From positions 36,809,798 to 36,873,797 of the forward strand of contig OY747705.1 in NCBI GenBank assembly GCA_963556495.2: a stretch of DNA of 64,000 bases, in the 5' to 3' direction. The notes under the pieces were generated by a model that searched no databases, had not been told where the DNA came from, and was given only the letters and a program-made list of their open reading frames with translations. Positions 54,377 to 64,000 of this stretch are shown piece by piece; the first letter of the stretch is position 1, and the number at the start of each line of letters is the position of its first letter. The translations under genes and the position numbers were made by a program. This stretch comes from Valencia hispanica. Its lineage: Eukaryota; Chordata; Actinopteri; Cyprinodontiformes; Valenciidae.

Positions 54377-55453
54377 TCAAATATCTGTAATAATCAGTGG
54401 GGGGAAGCTCCCAGGCTTATTGACACTAGTCCCAGGCGTTTGGTGTAGTCTAAATTTAGGTGTTAATTGTGTCCCAAATTTGATTTGCTCGTTCAGTCTG
54501 TCTGTAAAGTTTCTAAATGGAGACTCATTTGATGTGGCTGAGTCACAGGAAGATGAAGACTTAATCTCTGATGGTTGTTTATCTGTTCGGTCCTGTGGTG
54601 TCATCCTGACTTGCTGTTTTTGTTCTCTGATATCCATGGGCGCCTCAAGGTCAGCTTTTGGGAGCAAGTGTTTTGCTTTCTGATTTTGATAAGAAAAAAT
54701 GTTTGCTGCTAAGAGCCTTACTCCGGCCTTGTTAAGATAACGCATCCCTTCTTTGAACAGATGATTAGTGTTAGGTAAATTCAGGTTACCTAAAAAGAAT
54801 CACACACAGGAGATGGAGAGATGGAGTATTTTTGGCTCTGCAGAGGAGAACTGGGTTAATCAGAAAACAGAACAAACTGACCGTGAATCGTCCCAAGTTC
54901 TGAAGAACCAGCTCCTCGCAGTTCTTTTTATTACAACGGCTGCATGAGAAGGAGATCAAGATACATGAGCCAATCAGGAGCGAGGCAGACTAAGTAAGAT
55001 GAGTCGCTACTTTCTTATCACATTTCCTGAAACAGTTTGACCATAAAACACACCCAACGCTTAAAACAACTTCATGTCTTGCTACGTTGAACTGGTTAGA
55101 TAAAAAACATTTAAAAAGCACATTAATATAAATGGAAAACTCCAACAATTAGCACTTCCAAATACTTTGAAATTATTAATAAATGTGAATGACTTCTCAG
55201 CTGATTGTTTCTTCAACCATTTATGGAGCATGCGGAGTCTGCTAAATCTTTCATCATTCCCTTCAGGGACTGGTCCGCTGATGAGGATGTTTAGGTTAAG
55301 TCCATCAAGTCTCTGTAGGAGATCAGAAAAGTCTCTCTTCAGAATCTCTGATTGTCTCATCGCGATATCTGCTGATCCAGCATGAATGACGAGCTTTTCC
55401 AAAGCAGGATGTTGGTCCAAGATTTTAGGGATTTTTTCTGATATTTCTCTCAC
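54377..55453 (-). pseudogene. LINE ORF1 (esterase) remnant interrupted by a solo LTR
   Basis: Before the LTR, on the minus strand, the SGNH domain shows VIHAGSADIA (normally HAGTND) and LNILISGPVPEGND, ending near FKVFGSAN. After the LTR (54768 downward) the domain resumes with HLFKEGMRYLNKAGVRLLAAN, the final block, then a serine/lysine-rich tail. Removing the LTR and one 5-bp duplication would restore one frame across the site, which confirms the insertion. Confidence 0.8.
54769..55147 (-). mobile_element. Solo LTR with 5-bp target duplication
   Basis: 379 bp. In minus orientation it starts TGTTGGAGTTTTCC and ends TTTACCTAACA, so TG...CA with short inverted ends. ATTAG duplications flank it on the plus strand (54764-54768 and 55148-55152). 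A polyadenylation-type AATAAA is inside (GTAATAAAAAGAACTGC), consistent with an LTR promoter/terminator unit. The internal region was lost by LTR-LTR recombination. The retroelement family is not identifiable from the LTR alone. Confidence 0.82.
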
Positions 55454-55460
55454 TGGAGCA

Positions 55461-56930
55461 AGTTCCCATTGACTCCCCTGTTAAAGATGCCAACTTCACA
55501 GAAGAAATAAAACATGTTTACAGCCTGGTTCAGAAAAACATTTTAGGTTTAATAGTTCAAGTTTACCATCATGGCAACTCTAAGGGGGGTGAATGTTTTT
55601 ATAACTGATCCGTTTAGATGTAATTCAAGCTTGAAATTATGAAAATAAGGGGAATGTTCTTTGGTCAGATGAGCCGTCAGTGCTAGCACTGGTGATTAGC
55701 GACCATCAGTGGCGTCCGCAATGTTTATTCATGTTCGGATGTTAATCGTGCTATCAACATTCCCAACATCCGTTAGCTCTGGGTAGTTAGCTCGTAGCTA
55801 ATCATGTTTTATATTTCTGAAAGCATTTCTTGTGTACTGGATTTTTCCACATCTACCTAAAACATTTGCAAAGTATTGTGTATATATATACACACACATC
55901 CATATTACTGTCAGATAATATTATCGGCCCAAATTTCTATATTGGTGCATCCCTTGTTTTCATGTTAATTCAATGTTCAGGTTTCCTCAGTATCCTTGCT
56001 TGCTGTTTTCCTCTTCGTTCTGTGTTCAGACTAATTTGACTATTCAGAATTCTACAGACAGGAATTACATAAACCGTAAGATTGCAATATCCCACTGCAT
56101 CTCCTATCCTTCTGTCTAAAGATGGGATACAATGAGACACAGATTATACATTGTACAATATATATTGTATTTACCAAGGGCAATGAGTTGTGACTCTTGG
56201 CGGCAAATTGTGTGCTTCTTCAAGATAGGCACATTACAAATGAACATGTAAAATCTACTGATACTGCTTTAATAATGCAGGACTGATATATTTGTTTGCG
56301 CACCTTACAATCTAATAACGTAGCAGCAACCAACTAATAAATGAAAAAAAAACGACAAGAAAGAGAAACTAAATATTTTTGAATCGAGGAAACAGCTCTA
56401 TATCACTTCAGCAATATTTTACCGAACTGACAGCCTAAACTCTTTGACATCAAATCATCGGAATGAGATGCGCATACTCTGACAACAGATTAAGTATAGG
56501 ATATGCACACAGATTATAAACTTTCTGATGAAATGCATGTATTAAGCACAGCAAAGTGCAATAGCTTCTAATTGGTGAAGGTCGCGCATGTTAACTACTT
56601 TGATTGAGTGTGAGCACAGAGAAAGGATCTCTTCGGTCCGCAATCATAAAATACCACAATACTAGTTTCCTGAAGATAAGATAGGACGTAAGATGCACAT
56701 TATTTTAAGGATGAACTTTAAGGTTGTTTAACCGAGCAAAGCAGAAATTGACAGACAACCTTCAGGCTCATTTAAAAAAATCACTTTAATCCCGCCCAAG
56801 ACACAACAGGCCAGATATAGGCTCAGAACATGCCAAATGGGTCTGAAGTATTTACCGCCGATGGCTCTACCAATATTAATGTTAGCTCATAATATAACCA
56901 TTGGCATGTTCTGCGTGAAAAACAAAAGTC
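55461..56930. other. No gene seen
   Basis: AT-rich with a small TATATA/CACACA patch near 55882-55902. No coding or repeat structure recognised. Confidence 0.35.
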
Positions 56931-56934
56931 TTAA

Positions 56935-57136
56935 AGAGGCTATATGCAACTTTTTCCCCAAAATAAACGTAACAATAGCCTTTTTATTTGACCATTTATG
57001 ACTCAAACATCTCCTGATGAGCATACTGACACCTTCTCAGCTCACAGTGGGTGCAACTATAAGTCTGTATCCAATTTTTTCTATTTTCTGTCGGGTCGGA
57101 TTTCCCCGCGCTGTCTGCGGATGTGACGTCAATGTT
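56935..57136 (-). mobile_element. Partial copy of the TTAA-flanked MITE
   Basis: It starts after TTAA (56931-56934) with AGAGGCTATATGCAACTTTT, and matches the reversed right half of 20765-21227, including CATCTCCTGATGAGCATACT and CGGATGTGACGTCA. The similarity ends at about 57133, where LINE sequence begins, so the MITE was cut by a LINE insertion or deletion. Confidence 0.75.
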
Positions 57137-57566
57137 CAAGTTACATCTGAAGTCATTAGTTACCTTTGAAAGGGCCGTCTCAGTACTGTGGTTTGTTCTA
57201 AAACCTGATTGACATTTTTCCAAAATGTTGTGTTTATTTAAAAACACATTAAGCTGCAGAAAAAAAATACTTTTTCTAAAATCTTGCTTAAAAGTGGTAC
57301 GTGAGATACTGGTCGATAGTTGTTGTGTTTTAAAAAATGTTTTAAAAAGTGATATGGGATTTGGGTCTAAAGGGCAGGTAGTTGGGTTTAGTTGGAAGAA
57401 AACTCGACCAAGCATCTTTGTATCAACCAGGACAAAACTCTCCAGTGTTTCCTCGGGTAAAGACAATGCTTCAGATTTGATAAAACAAACATATTGTTGA
57501 GGTTAAAAACTTAGATCTAATAGCACTGATCTTATATCTGAAGTGGTCTGTGAAATTCGCATATGC
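57137..57566 (-). pseudogene. L2-type LINE ORF2 fragment
   Basis: Minus-strand coding similarity to the middle of the intact ORF2 at 16348: SLPEETLESFVLVDTKML against SLPEETLDSFVLVEAGTL, then FLNKHNILEKCQSGFRTNHS against FINEHNVLEKFQSGFRVNHS. Stops and a missing block show it is dead. Both ends are truncated. Confidence 0.8.
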
Positions 57567-57586
57567 CGCATCAGATGCTGCCATGG

Positions 57587-58314
57587 AGGATTTCAAACCT
57601 GAGTTAGTTAAATATGTTGGGGTTCTGTGTCTGAGTGCTGGAGTCTTGCTGGGTTTGTGTGTGTTTTTCTCCTACCTTCTCTGCAGGGGCGTGGGAGGCT
57701 GCTGGCGGCAGGTGCAGCTCATCGGAGCTCGTTTACTCCAGTTTCAAAAGAGGAGTGGAGACTGCAAGCTGGCGCCGGAAGATTCACGCTACAAGCATGG
57801 TAACAAGGCCAAACCTCAGTTCTCTGTTACTTCTAAGAAGTGTTCTGGATCCAAGTTCCAGACCGACTCACTCAGCTGTTCTCCTCCTAGATCCAGAGTC
57901 CATTCCTTCCTCGACCTCCTGGGTTCCCTCGTCAAGTTCCTGTTTTTGAATTTATCCTGTGTCGAATGGTACTCACCTCTCTCTTCTGGAAAAGTCGTCA
58001 TGGTCAGCCTCTGTACCGCTGAACCATCTGCTCTCCGCTCACCTGCCCGTCTGCCCGCTCCACCTGCAATAACACAAATATCAAATCTGCATCACCTCCA
58101 GCCAACCTCAGATAACAGGATCCCTCTTACCTCTTCCTATGTTCATCTCCAGCGCTCTTCCCATAAGTCTCCTCTTCATTACTTACCACCTCCACCCTGG
58201 TCCAGATCTCCTCTAACTTCTCTCATCCCCATAACAGTTACTCCCTGCTCCTTGAATCCCGTTCCTATTTCCAGAGACGCTCCTGTGACCATATTCGCCT
58301 GTTTAAATAAATAA
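57587..58314 (+). CDS. Unrecognised ORF with one membrane-like segment
   Basis: An open frame of about 242 residues from an ATG in good context (GCCATGG). Residues about 10-35 are strongly hydrophobic (YVGVLCLSAGVLLGLCVFFS) followed by a Cys/Gly/Arg stretch, suggesting a single-pass membrane segment. From about residue 80 the protein is serine/proline-rich and the DNA is C/T-rich, like the repeats at 3405-3970, so the second half is probably repeat-derived. I do not recognise the family. It could be a real first exon running into a repeat, or chance. Confidence 0.25.
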
Positions 58315-58319
58315 TTGTT

Positions 58320-58390
58320 AATTTTAACAACTGGTGTCTGTCTGAGATCTGTGTTGCCTTTGAGTCCGATACCTGCAGACATGACAAAAT
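58320..58390 (+). repeat. Repeat tail (TTTGAGTCC...ACATGACA)
   Basis: It ends a C/T-rich segment with GTTGCCTTTGAGTCCGATAC and CAGACATGACAAAATAAAG, resembling the end of the repeat at 3945-3972. Probably the same or a related family. Confidence 0.45.
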
Positions 58391-58439
58391 AAAGCTTAAA
58401 TTGTCATCACTTTAGAAAGATTCTCATAAAAGACTTATT

Positions 58440-58785
58440 TAGCTACTAGCAATCCACGTAATGCATTGCAGAATAATTAAACCATTAATTAGATACTTCC
58501 TAATCATTAATACATGTCTAAATTATTGTGTAATAGGGCATGTATAAATGCACTTACAAATAGTTTGTTCATAGTTGAATGAGCAATAAGTAAATAGTTT
58601 ATACATGGGACTATTTATTAGAAGTAAAGCATTAATTAATGTATTAGTTCATTGCTTATTAGGTAGGTTTCAAGTCATTGTTAATTAACTATTTGTTACT
58701 AGTTAATTACATATTTGTTGATATGTTATTAAGGCTAAATAAGGCTTAGTTGTTATAAAGTTCTACCAAAAATAGGTGTTTAGTA
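58440..58785 (+). repeat. AT-rich interspersed repeat, inverted partner of 28260-28565
   Basis: Composed of ATTAATTA, TTAGGTAGG and TAATTAACTA-type blocks and ending in GTTATAAAGTTCTACCAAAA. It matches 28260-28565 in reverse orientation with many differences. Confidence 0.55.
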
Positions 58786-59580
58786 CAACAGATTTTGACC
58801 CGATTCAGGATTATCATAGCCCTCTACCATAAATTTGAATAAAATGTGTGATGTAGATTTTGCCATTTGTATCTGTCCACACGACTGTGTGGTCCAACCA
58901 TAAGACTTCAAGTCAACCTACAACCAAAGGAAATAAACAAAATGGCTTTTTTTAAATGAAAAACTGACTGAATGAAATTGCTGTGGGGGAGCTGACCCAA
59001 AAAGAGCATGAACACAAGAGTCTACATGTCAGAAAATTTCCCAAAAGCTTTCACGTGATTATGTTATGTGTGAAAATGGAAAAAGAGAAAAAAAAATGCT
59101 TAGTTTGGCTTATTTTGATAATTTTAATGACTTTACTGATCTTTATATAACAAAGATTACTACAATGGAAATAGAAGAAACATAGAGGAATGTGTTATTC
59201 TTAATTAGAAAAAAAATACTTAAGCTAAAATGAAGATCATGTAGAAAATGAAATTAATGGATTCCTGATATCAATAATACTTGACATAAAAACACCAGCT
59301 TAGTATTTCTAAAAACCAAAGGTGCCAAGTAACAAAGCACAAATACTTTGTTACCTCATTAAAGTAGATACTTGGGGTACTTATACTTTACTGAAGTAAT
59401 TATCTATGGGCCTAGTTTTTACTTCTACTCCCTACATTTTCACGCAATTATCTGTACTTTCCACTCCTTAAATTTTAAAAATAGCCTCATTACCCCTGTT
59501 TCATTAGGTCTTTTATTAAGAAGACACAAAAAAAACCTATCTAAAAAATGCACCAACTGGACATAATTTGACAATGGTTT
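58786..59580. other. No gene seen
   Basis: AT-rich; short frames only. The last part contains the TACTTTACTGAAGTAATTAT-type sequence found at the ends of common fish hAT-derived repeats. Confidence 0.35.
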
Positions 59581-60690
59581 GATAATAATTTTACAACGGT
59601 GACGGAAAATCCGAAGGCCACTTGTCATTTTGACAGATTATAATTCACACCCCTGACCATTTGGTGCAGATGCACTGAAATTTTTAGGTTGGAGTTAAAG
59701 CGCGAAGTACAAGTAACTGAATCAATAAATTAATAATAAGATTCCCATGAAGCCATCTGAGCATCATCTCAGACCGGGAGCCTTTGGAACGTTGGAACGA
59801 CTGTTACCGGTGTGGCTGTTTAAAGACAGACTTCAAAGAGCCCGGTGTTGTGTCAAACATCCGTGTGAAAGAGCGCATACTCCGACATTTTCTGGTGCTG
59901 AAGCGATATGAAGCTGGGTTCAGAGAGTCTTTCCGACCTCTGATCACTTGAATCAGAGAAATGTTCCCCGATTTCAATACTTTGGCTGAAGTGAAGCTTT
60001 TAGTTCCAGTCTCCAATGCGTCAGCGCGGATTCAGCCTATAGAAGAGTGGTTCCCAACCTGAGGTTCGTGAGCCCCAAGGGGGTCATTAGAGATTGCATG
60101 AGTCTGCACAATCTTGTCTGTGCTGAGGTTGTAAGGCTTTTGGTGAAACTATTCTTAATATATATGTATATACACACAAACCACTTCACAGTCCAGCCAG
60201 GACAAAGCAGACATATGTTGCTGAGTTCAACATGTCGGTGGTACAGACTCAGGCAAATGCAGCATTACAATATTTATAGGCAACTAGTCATCATATCTTC
60301 CACTCCATGAAACACTTATTAATGCTGAATAGTCCACATATGGTTCTTTAATGTAATTCCATTGCACTAAAATGAATACATTTTAATGAACACATTTGCA
60401 GCTGAAACATGTAGCCTAGTGTATCCCAAATGTTTCAAAATTAACATTTTTATGTAACATGGCCTTTCTTGTTTGGGGGGAGGTGTGGCTTAAGCTTTAT
60501 TCTTTAATGTAATTTTTTAATATACATTACTTTTACATTTATACTTTAAGTAGTTTTGAATCCAGTACTTTTTTACTTTACTTGAGTAAAAAACTTCATT
60601 TGATACTTCAACTTCTTCAGAAGTCTTTTTAAACCCTAGTATCTATACTTCTACTTGAGTGTTGAATGTGAATACTTTAGACACCTCTGG
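59580..60690 (-). repeat. About 1.1-kb interspersed repeat, inverted partner of 26500-27420
   Basis: It runs, in reverse, through the same blocks as 26500-27420: the CGGAAAATCCGAAGGCCACT edge, then GTGGTTCCCAACCTGAGGTT (a hAT-type end, 60048-60067), then the ACTTTACTTGAGTAAAAAAC tail. The part 59638-59785 also matches 22205-22350. No coding capacity. Confidence 0.65.
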
Positions 60691-60695
60691 TCTTC

Positions 60696-60825
60696 ATGCA
60701 AGTCTGCTGATGACACTTTGAGACACACCAAGGTCACGTGAAACATCTAACTGCCTGCCACCGACCCAAAAGCGCACTATGGCCAGGTGGCGCTGCTCGT
60801 CCGTTAAGTGACGTCGTGTATTCAT
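60696..60825 (-). pseudogene. Fragment of an IS630/Tc1-type transposase (HTH domain)
   Basis: On the minus strand, from the ATG at 60825, it reads MNTRRHLTDEQRHLAIVRFW, then a stretch ending VSRDLGVSQSVISRL before a stop. That is a paired-type helix-turn-helix as in the N-terminus of Tc1/IS630 transposases. It has 43 codons only; no catalytic domain nearby. It is unrelated in detail to the transposase at 31578. Confidence 0.65.
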
Positions 60826-60985
60826 GGCTGTTTGAAGGATGTAGAGCGCAGACAGTGAGTTTTTCACCTCGCGAGGCGAAAAATATCAAACCTATTTGAT
60901 TTTCACCTCAACTCCTCGTGAGGCAGAAAACTCACCAAAACGTAACCCCACACAGCGAGCTATCTGCTGAGCAAACGGCCTTGAA

Positions 60986-61815
60986 TTAGTTTTTGCTCAG
61001 CAGATAGCTCTCGTGTGCGGCAGGCTTTAGACGACTCTTGATGAACTTCAGTGTCGAAAAGCTTCTTTCACATGCTACTTGTGTGCAGGACAGGGTCAAC
61101 AGAAATGTGTAGGCCAACTGTATTTTGTGGTATGCATGTGAAAAACTGCAGCTCCTGGAGGAGGAAGTAGCAACACACCGCACAGTTCCTGCAGGCTGTG
61201 CATCTTTTGCTAACTAGATCAATTTCCTCCTTGTCTTCCTGATTGTCCTCTTCTTCCTCAGAGGTAAGAGACTGTGACTCTCTGGTTGTGTACTCACTGA
61301 GAGGAGACTTTTTAATAGTCTCCCGGTGGAGGACCAGGCTGCAGAACTCAGACTTTAAATTTTCAACTGTTGCATCTTCATCAAATGAATCAAGGATTTA
61401 CTGATGTCTTCAAGTGCATTATGGAGAAGTCCATTTCAATGTATAACTGGACAATGAAGCGGATCAAGTAATGATAAGTCAGCATAAAGTTCACCTCTGT
61501 CACTGGAGCAGCTGTTTCTCTGCTTGTCGCTGCAATAGCAGGTGCCGGTGTGACGGCAGCGTCCATTTCTTGGCCTACAGTCTGTGTTGCTGACTCTTCC
61601 TCCACTAATTCCTTCTCTTTTTTTCCTCTTCAGACCTGCTCTCACTCTCGTCTGGCCTCATGTCACCTTTGTCACTCATGCTAGCGGAATCTGCTGCAGA
61701 GGAGCTGGGAGTCCCACCCAGCTCATCGCTGGGCACAGGCTTTTTAGAAAATAACTGCACAATATCTGCCATCTCCAGGACCCCATCAGCCCTCAACGGA
61801 ACCCACACCAAGAAT
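60986..61815 (-). pseudogene. hAT transposase remnants
   Basis: On the minus strand, 61811-61605 encodes an N-terminal part (MADIVQLFSKKPVPSDELGG and an acidic serine-rich stretch). 61183-60986 encodes the C-terminal dimerisation block with LLTLSCTQVACERSFSTLKF, the signature of hAT transposases (ACERSFS-LK-IK). The central catalytic part is missing. Between them are broken frames. It fits a ZMYM/ZNF862-like hAT lineage but cannot be placed firmly. Confidence 0.75.
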
Positions 61816-62420
61816 CTTCATTTTGTTCTTTGCTTAACCTACTTCATCTACTTCACACGTCTATTTTTCATTTTCATGAACAATCGAGACATTTCAAGAA
61901 TCTTATTAAGTACATTTTTGTGGACAATCGGGACATTGAAACATTTTCATAATCACATTTGCTATGGACAATAGTGACATTTTAAAATTCCTGTATACTA
62001 CATGTAGTGTATGTTTAAGGTGTTAATCAACATGTATGTATTTTCATTGTATTTTGAATTTATCAATGTTTCCATTTACTCACATTTTGAGTTAAGACGA
62101 TTCCTCATGTCGGTTAAGGGGATTCGGTGTACCGAAACATTGTCACAAATAAGGTAGTCACCGGGCCGGGGGGGCTGTAGAGTAACTTTCCTGTTCAAGA
62201 ACAGCCGACAGGTTTTTCAACTCTACACAACAAATCACCACTGGCATAGGATTGACTGTTTATTTCAATAGTTATCCAGGTTACATGTAAGCTCATATAG
62301 GTTTTAATATATCCCCACTATTTCTTGTTTTTCATTCATCATTCGCAGGTATATATGTTACTCACATTTAAAGGTTGTTAATTAGTCTAATTAGCTTTTT
62401 GGTGCCCTTAGAAAGCACCA
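61816..62420. other. No gene seen; possibly remnant retroelement interior
   Basis: AT-rich, with no ORF. Because it ends in a polypurine tract next to an LTR-like unit, its last part may be the 3' end of a retroelement's internal region. Confidence 0.35.
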
Positions 62421-62430
62421 CAGGGGGGAA
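62421..62430 (+). promoter_or_regulatory. Putative polypurine tract
   Basis: CAGGGGGGAA directly precedes the TG of the LTR at 62431. This is the normal site of plus-strand priming in retroviruses and LTR retrotransposons. Confidence 0.5.
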
Positions 62431-62899
62431 TGTTGTGGTAAATGATGAATGTCCAAAATGTTCTTATCAAAAATGCTTCGTGAAGGATCGTGTGTGTTTA
62501 TTCAGAGAAGGAAGGCTTGGGTAACTCTGACACGATAAATTATAAACTTGGCTAGCAGAACATGTTCTCTCAGAGAGCGTGTTGTTATTAAAAGAAACAT
62601 CTGGATTATGTTAGACTGCACTGGCGCCAATATGACGCACGAACTAAGTATAAAATCTGTGTGTTAATAATAGAAGAGGGAGTCTAGTCTGGGGCTTGCC
62701 GTGGAGTCTTGCTGGGGTAGTGGAAGACGCCAGAACTGTATGTCATCAATGCTCTGTCCTGCTCAGAGAAGGTATGTAAACTAATAAACCGGCAGAGGCT
62801 GTATTCCAGAACTGAAGTCGTGTTGACTTTGTTTGTTTGTTTAACTGGACTCGATATCTTTGCTTGTCAAACCTGGTCCAACGTTCAAAATAACCAACA
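62431..62899 (+). mobile_element. Putative 3' LTR of a retroelement
   Basis: 469 bp from TGTTGTGG to ACCAACA, with perfect 5-bp inverted ends TGTTG/CAACA. It contains GTATAAAATCTG (TATA-like, about 62650) and CTAATAAACCGG (polyadenylation signal, about 62780) in the right order for an LTR. The preceding polypurine tract means it is a 3' LTR rather than a solo LTR. No upstream coding region or 5' LTR is visible in the window, and the right edge lacks a confirming duplication. Confidence 0.55.
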
Positions 62900-63240
62900 G
62901 CTTTTCCCACTTTCAGCCAATAAAGCCTTACACCTCTTTTTTTCTGCTCCACCCTTTTCTACTCGCCGTTTTCTCACTCCTCTATCCATTTTCTTTCATT
63001 CCGTGTTGTTGACATGCTCTCATTACCCAACATTCACTTTTCATTACCTATCATCTCATCAGGTCAACGATCACGAGAAATTCCACTGACGACCAACAAA
63101 CATCCAAAATACCTTATAAATAGAGATTACATAAATTTAGGCTATTTGTCCTTTACAGGAAAAAAACAACAAAAACATCATTATAAATATTTAGTTTATA
63201 GGCCTATTATTTTTTAGAGTTATGCCGTTGTGTTTGTTTG
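62900..63240. other. No gene seen
   Basis: AT-rich with pyrimidine-rich patches; nothing recognised. Confidence 0.35.
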
Positions 63241-63264
63241 TTTGCTTTTTTCCTTCTTATTTGT

Positions 63265-63545
63265 GGCCGCCTGGAGCTCCACTTCATTTATTGTTATTAT
63301 TTTTATTCATATACTTATTGATTTGCAGCCGCCTATTGAAACTGCTGCTCCGCTATAGGCTAGTTATTTAGCCCATTTTGCGGCCACGACCGCCTATTGT
63401 TGCAGCCGCTCCAGTCCACTCCGCTTTATTCATTTATTTAGCCTATTTATTTGGTGGTGCAGCCCCTTGCAGCCAATAGGTGGCCGCGTATTGATGGAGC
63501 CGCTCCGCTTTATTTTTTTAGCCAATTTATTTAATTGTGGCACCC
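63265..63545. repeat. Degenerate tandem repeat (GCCGCTCCGCTTTATT-type units)
   Basis: Three to four irregular units of about 70-100 bp share GCAGCCGCC-TATTG, GCCGCTCCGCTTTATT and TTTAGCC-ATTTATTTA blocks (for example 63408-63450 and 63497-63535). Confidence 0.55.
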
Positions 63546-63689
63546 ACAAGTGGTGATGAGCGGCAACCGAGCCGCTGGTGAGCTGTCCGTTGGTGGTGCG
63601 GACGCTTGCCAGGCAGCCGCATTGGCATTTGCCCACATTGCCCAATGGCCAGTTCGTCTCTGCTGTCAGGTAATTGGTCTCTCTAAATT

Positions 63690-63850
63690 GCTCTCAGTGT
63701 TTTTGCATGGTTGTTTGTCAGGTGTGTCTCTGTTTTGCCCTGTGATGGACTGGAGACCTGCCCAGGTTGTACCCCGCCTCTCACCCAGTGGCCACTAGAA
63801 ACAGACACCAGCCCCGCCATGACCCTGCAAGGACAAGCAGGTATAGACAT
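63690..63850 (+). repeat. Tail of the tRNA-like interspersed repeat
   Basis: It includes GCATGGTTGTTTGTCAGGTG, TGGACTGGAGACCTGCCCAG, ACCCCGCCTCTCACCCAGTG and CAGACACCAGCCCCGCCATG, matching the tail of 13626-13975. The tRNA-like head is missing on the left. Confidence 0.65.
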
Positions 63851-64000
63851 TGGATAGACAAGATACACAAAAATTACTTGCAGGAAATCAGACACTGAGT
63901 TAATTATTAAGTTAATTGTTAAATGATAAAGCTAATGATTTGCAATGATTTGATTCTCATCTACTGATTTTGATTTTATATGCCAGCTGCATATGGTTCC

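Larger units (their letters stand above)
51979..55460 (-). mobile_element. L2-type LINE copy B with ORF1 esterase remnant
   Basis: It is in minus orientation and the same family as copy A: the 3' end at 51979-52060 is nearly identical to 9870-9950. It reaches further 5' than copy A, into ORF1. Two lesions are visible: a solo LTR at 54769-55147 inside ORF1, and an internal deletion at about 53090-53097 that removes the first half of the reverse transcriptase. Confidence 0.88.

Noticed and set aside
1..64000. CRISPR arrays, operons or riboswitches
   Set aside because: The window is eukaryotic; the tandem repeats present lack the regular repeat-spacer pattern of CRISPR.

Overview
The window looks like teleost fish chromosomal DNA dominated by transposable elements. 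L2-type LINEs carry esterase-containing first ORFs, and there are hAT, Harbinger, Kolobok-like and Tc1/IS630-like DNA transposons, tRNA-like interspersed repeats, microsatellites and long AT-rich stretches. I see no convincing host protein-coding gene, no true tRNA or rRNA gene, and no CRISPR. The species cannot be named from the sequence alone. The centrepiece, at 34490-50433, is a nearly perfect giant palindrome of about 16 kb belonging to the Polinton/adintovirus group of protein-primed DNA viruses and transposons. It is bounded by the same terminal sequence (AGAGAAAGTATAGACC inward) and by a perfect 6-bp target duplication, CACGTA. Each arm carries a B-family DNA polymerase gene, an A32/FtsK-like packaging ATPase, a small basic pX-like protein and a basic protein with repeated SPVWP motifs. 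The arms meet at a 647-bp loop holding the C-terminal part of an adenain-like protease. No integrase, capsid or penton gene is present, so the element is defective. 

Layout. 1-3970: diverged inverted repeats flank a degraded LINE that a 609-bp hAT element has split. 5845-12105: remains of at least four LINE copies. 15175-19710: an apparently coding-competent L2 LINE with both ORFs. 19713-31200: AT-rich DNA with several TTAA-flanked Kolobok-like elements, one of which still encodes a THAP domain, plus simple repeats. 31210-33000: an IS630/Tc1-type transposon with an internally deleted transposase. 33040-51154: a Harbinger element (HARBI1-like transposase on the plus strand, Myb-like gene on the minus strand, both inactivated). 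The palindrome inserted into the single intron of its Myb-like gene. 51979-55460: another L2 copy, broken by a solo LTR and an internal deletion. 56931-63850: repeat fragments, including hAT and IS630-type transposase remnants and a retroviral-type LTR with an adjacent polypurine tract. 

How the palindrome may have arisen: the right arm has the native C-terminus of the SPVWP gene, followed by a convergently oriented protease gene with facing polyadenylation signals. The left arm switches abruptly inside both genes at 42049/42050. One template switch during protein-primed replication (snap-back) would account for all of this. It would produce a symmetrical defective genome with two left ends, which could then be integrated by an integrase supplied in trans. 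The near identity of the arms and the intact ORFs suggest the event is recent.
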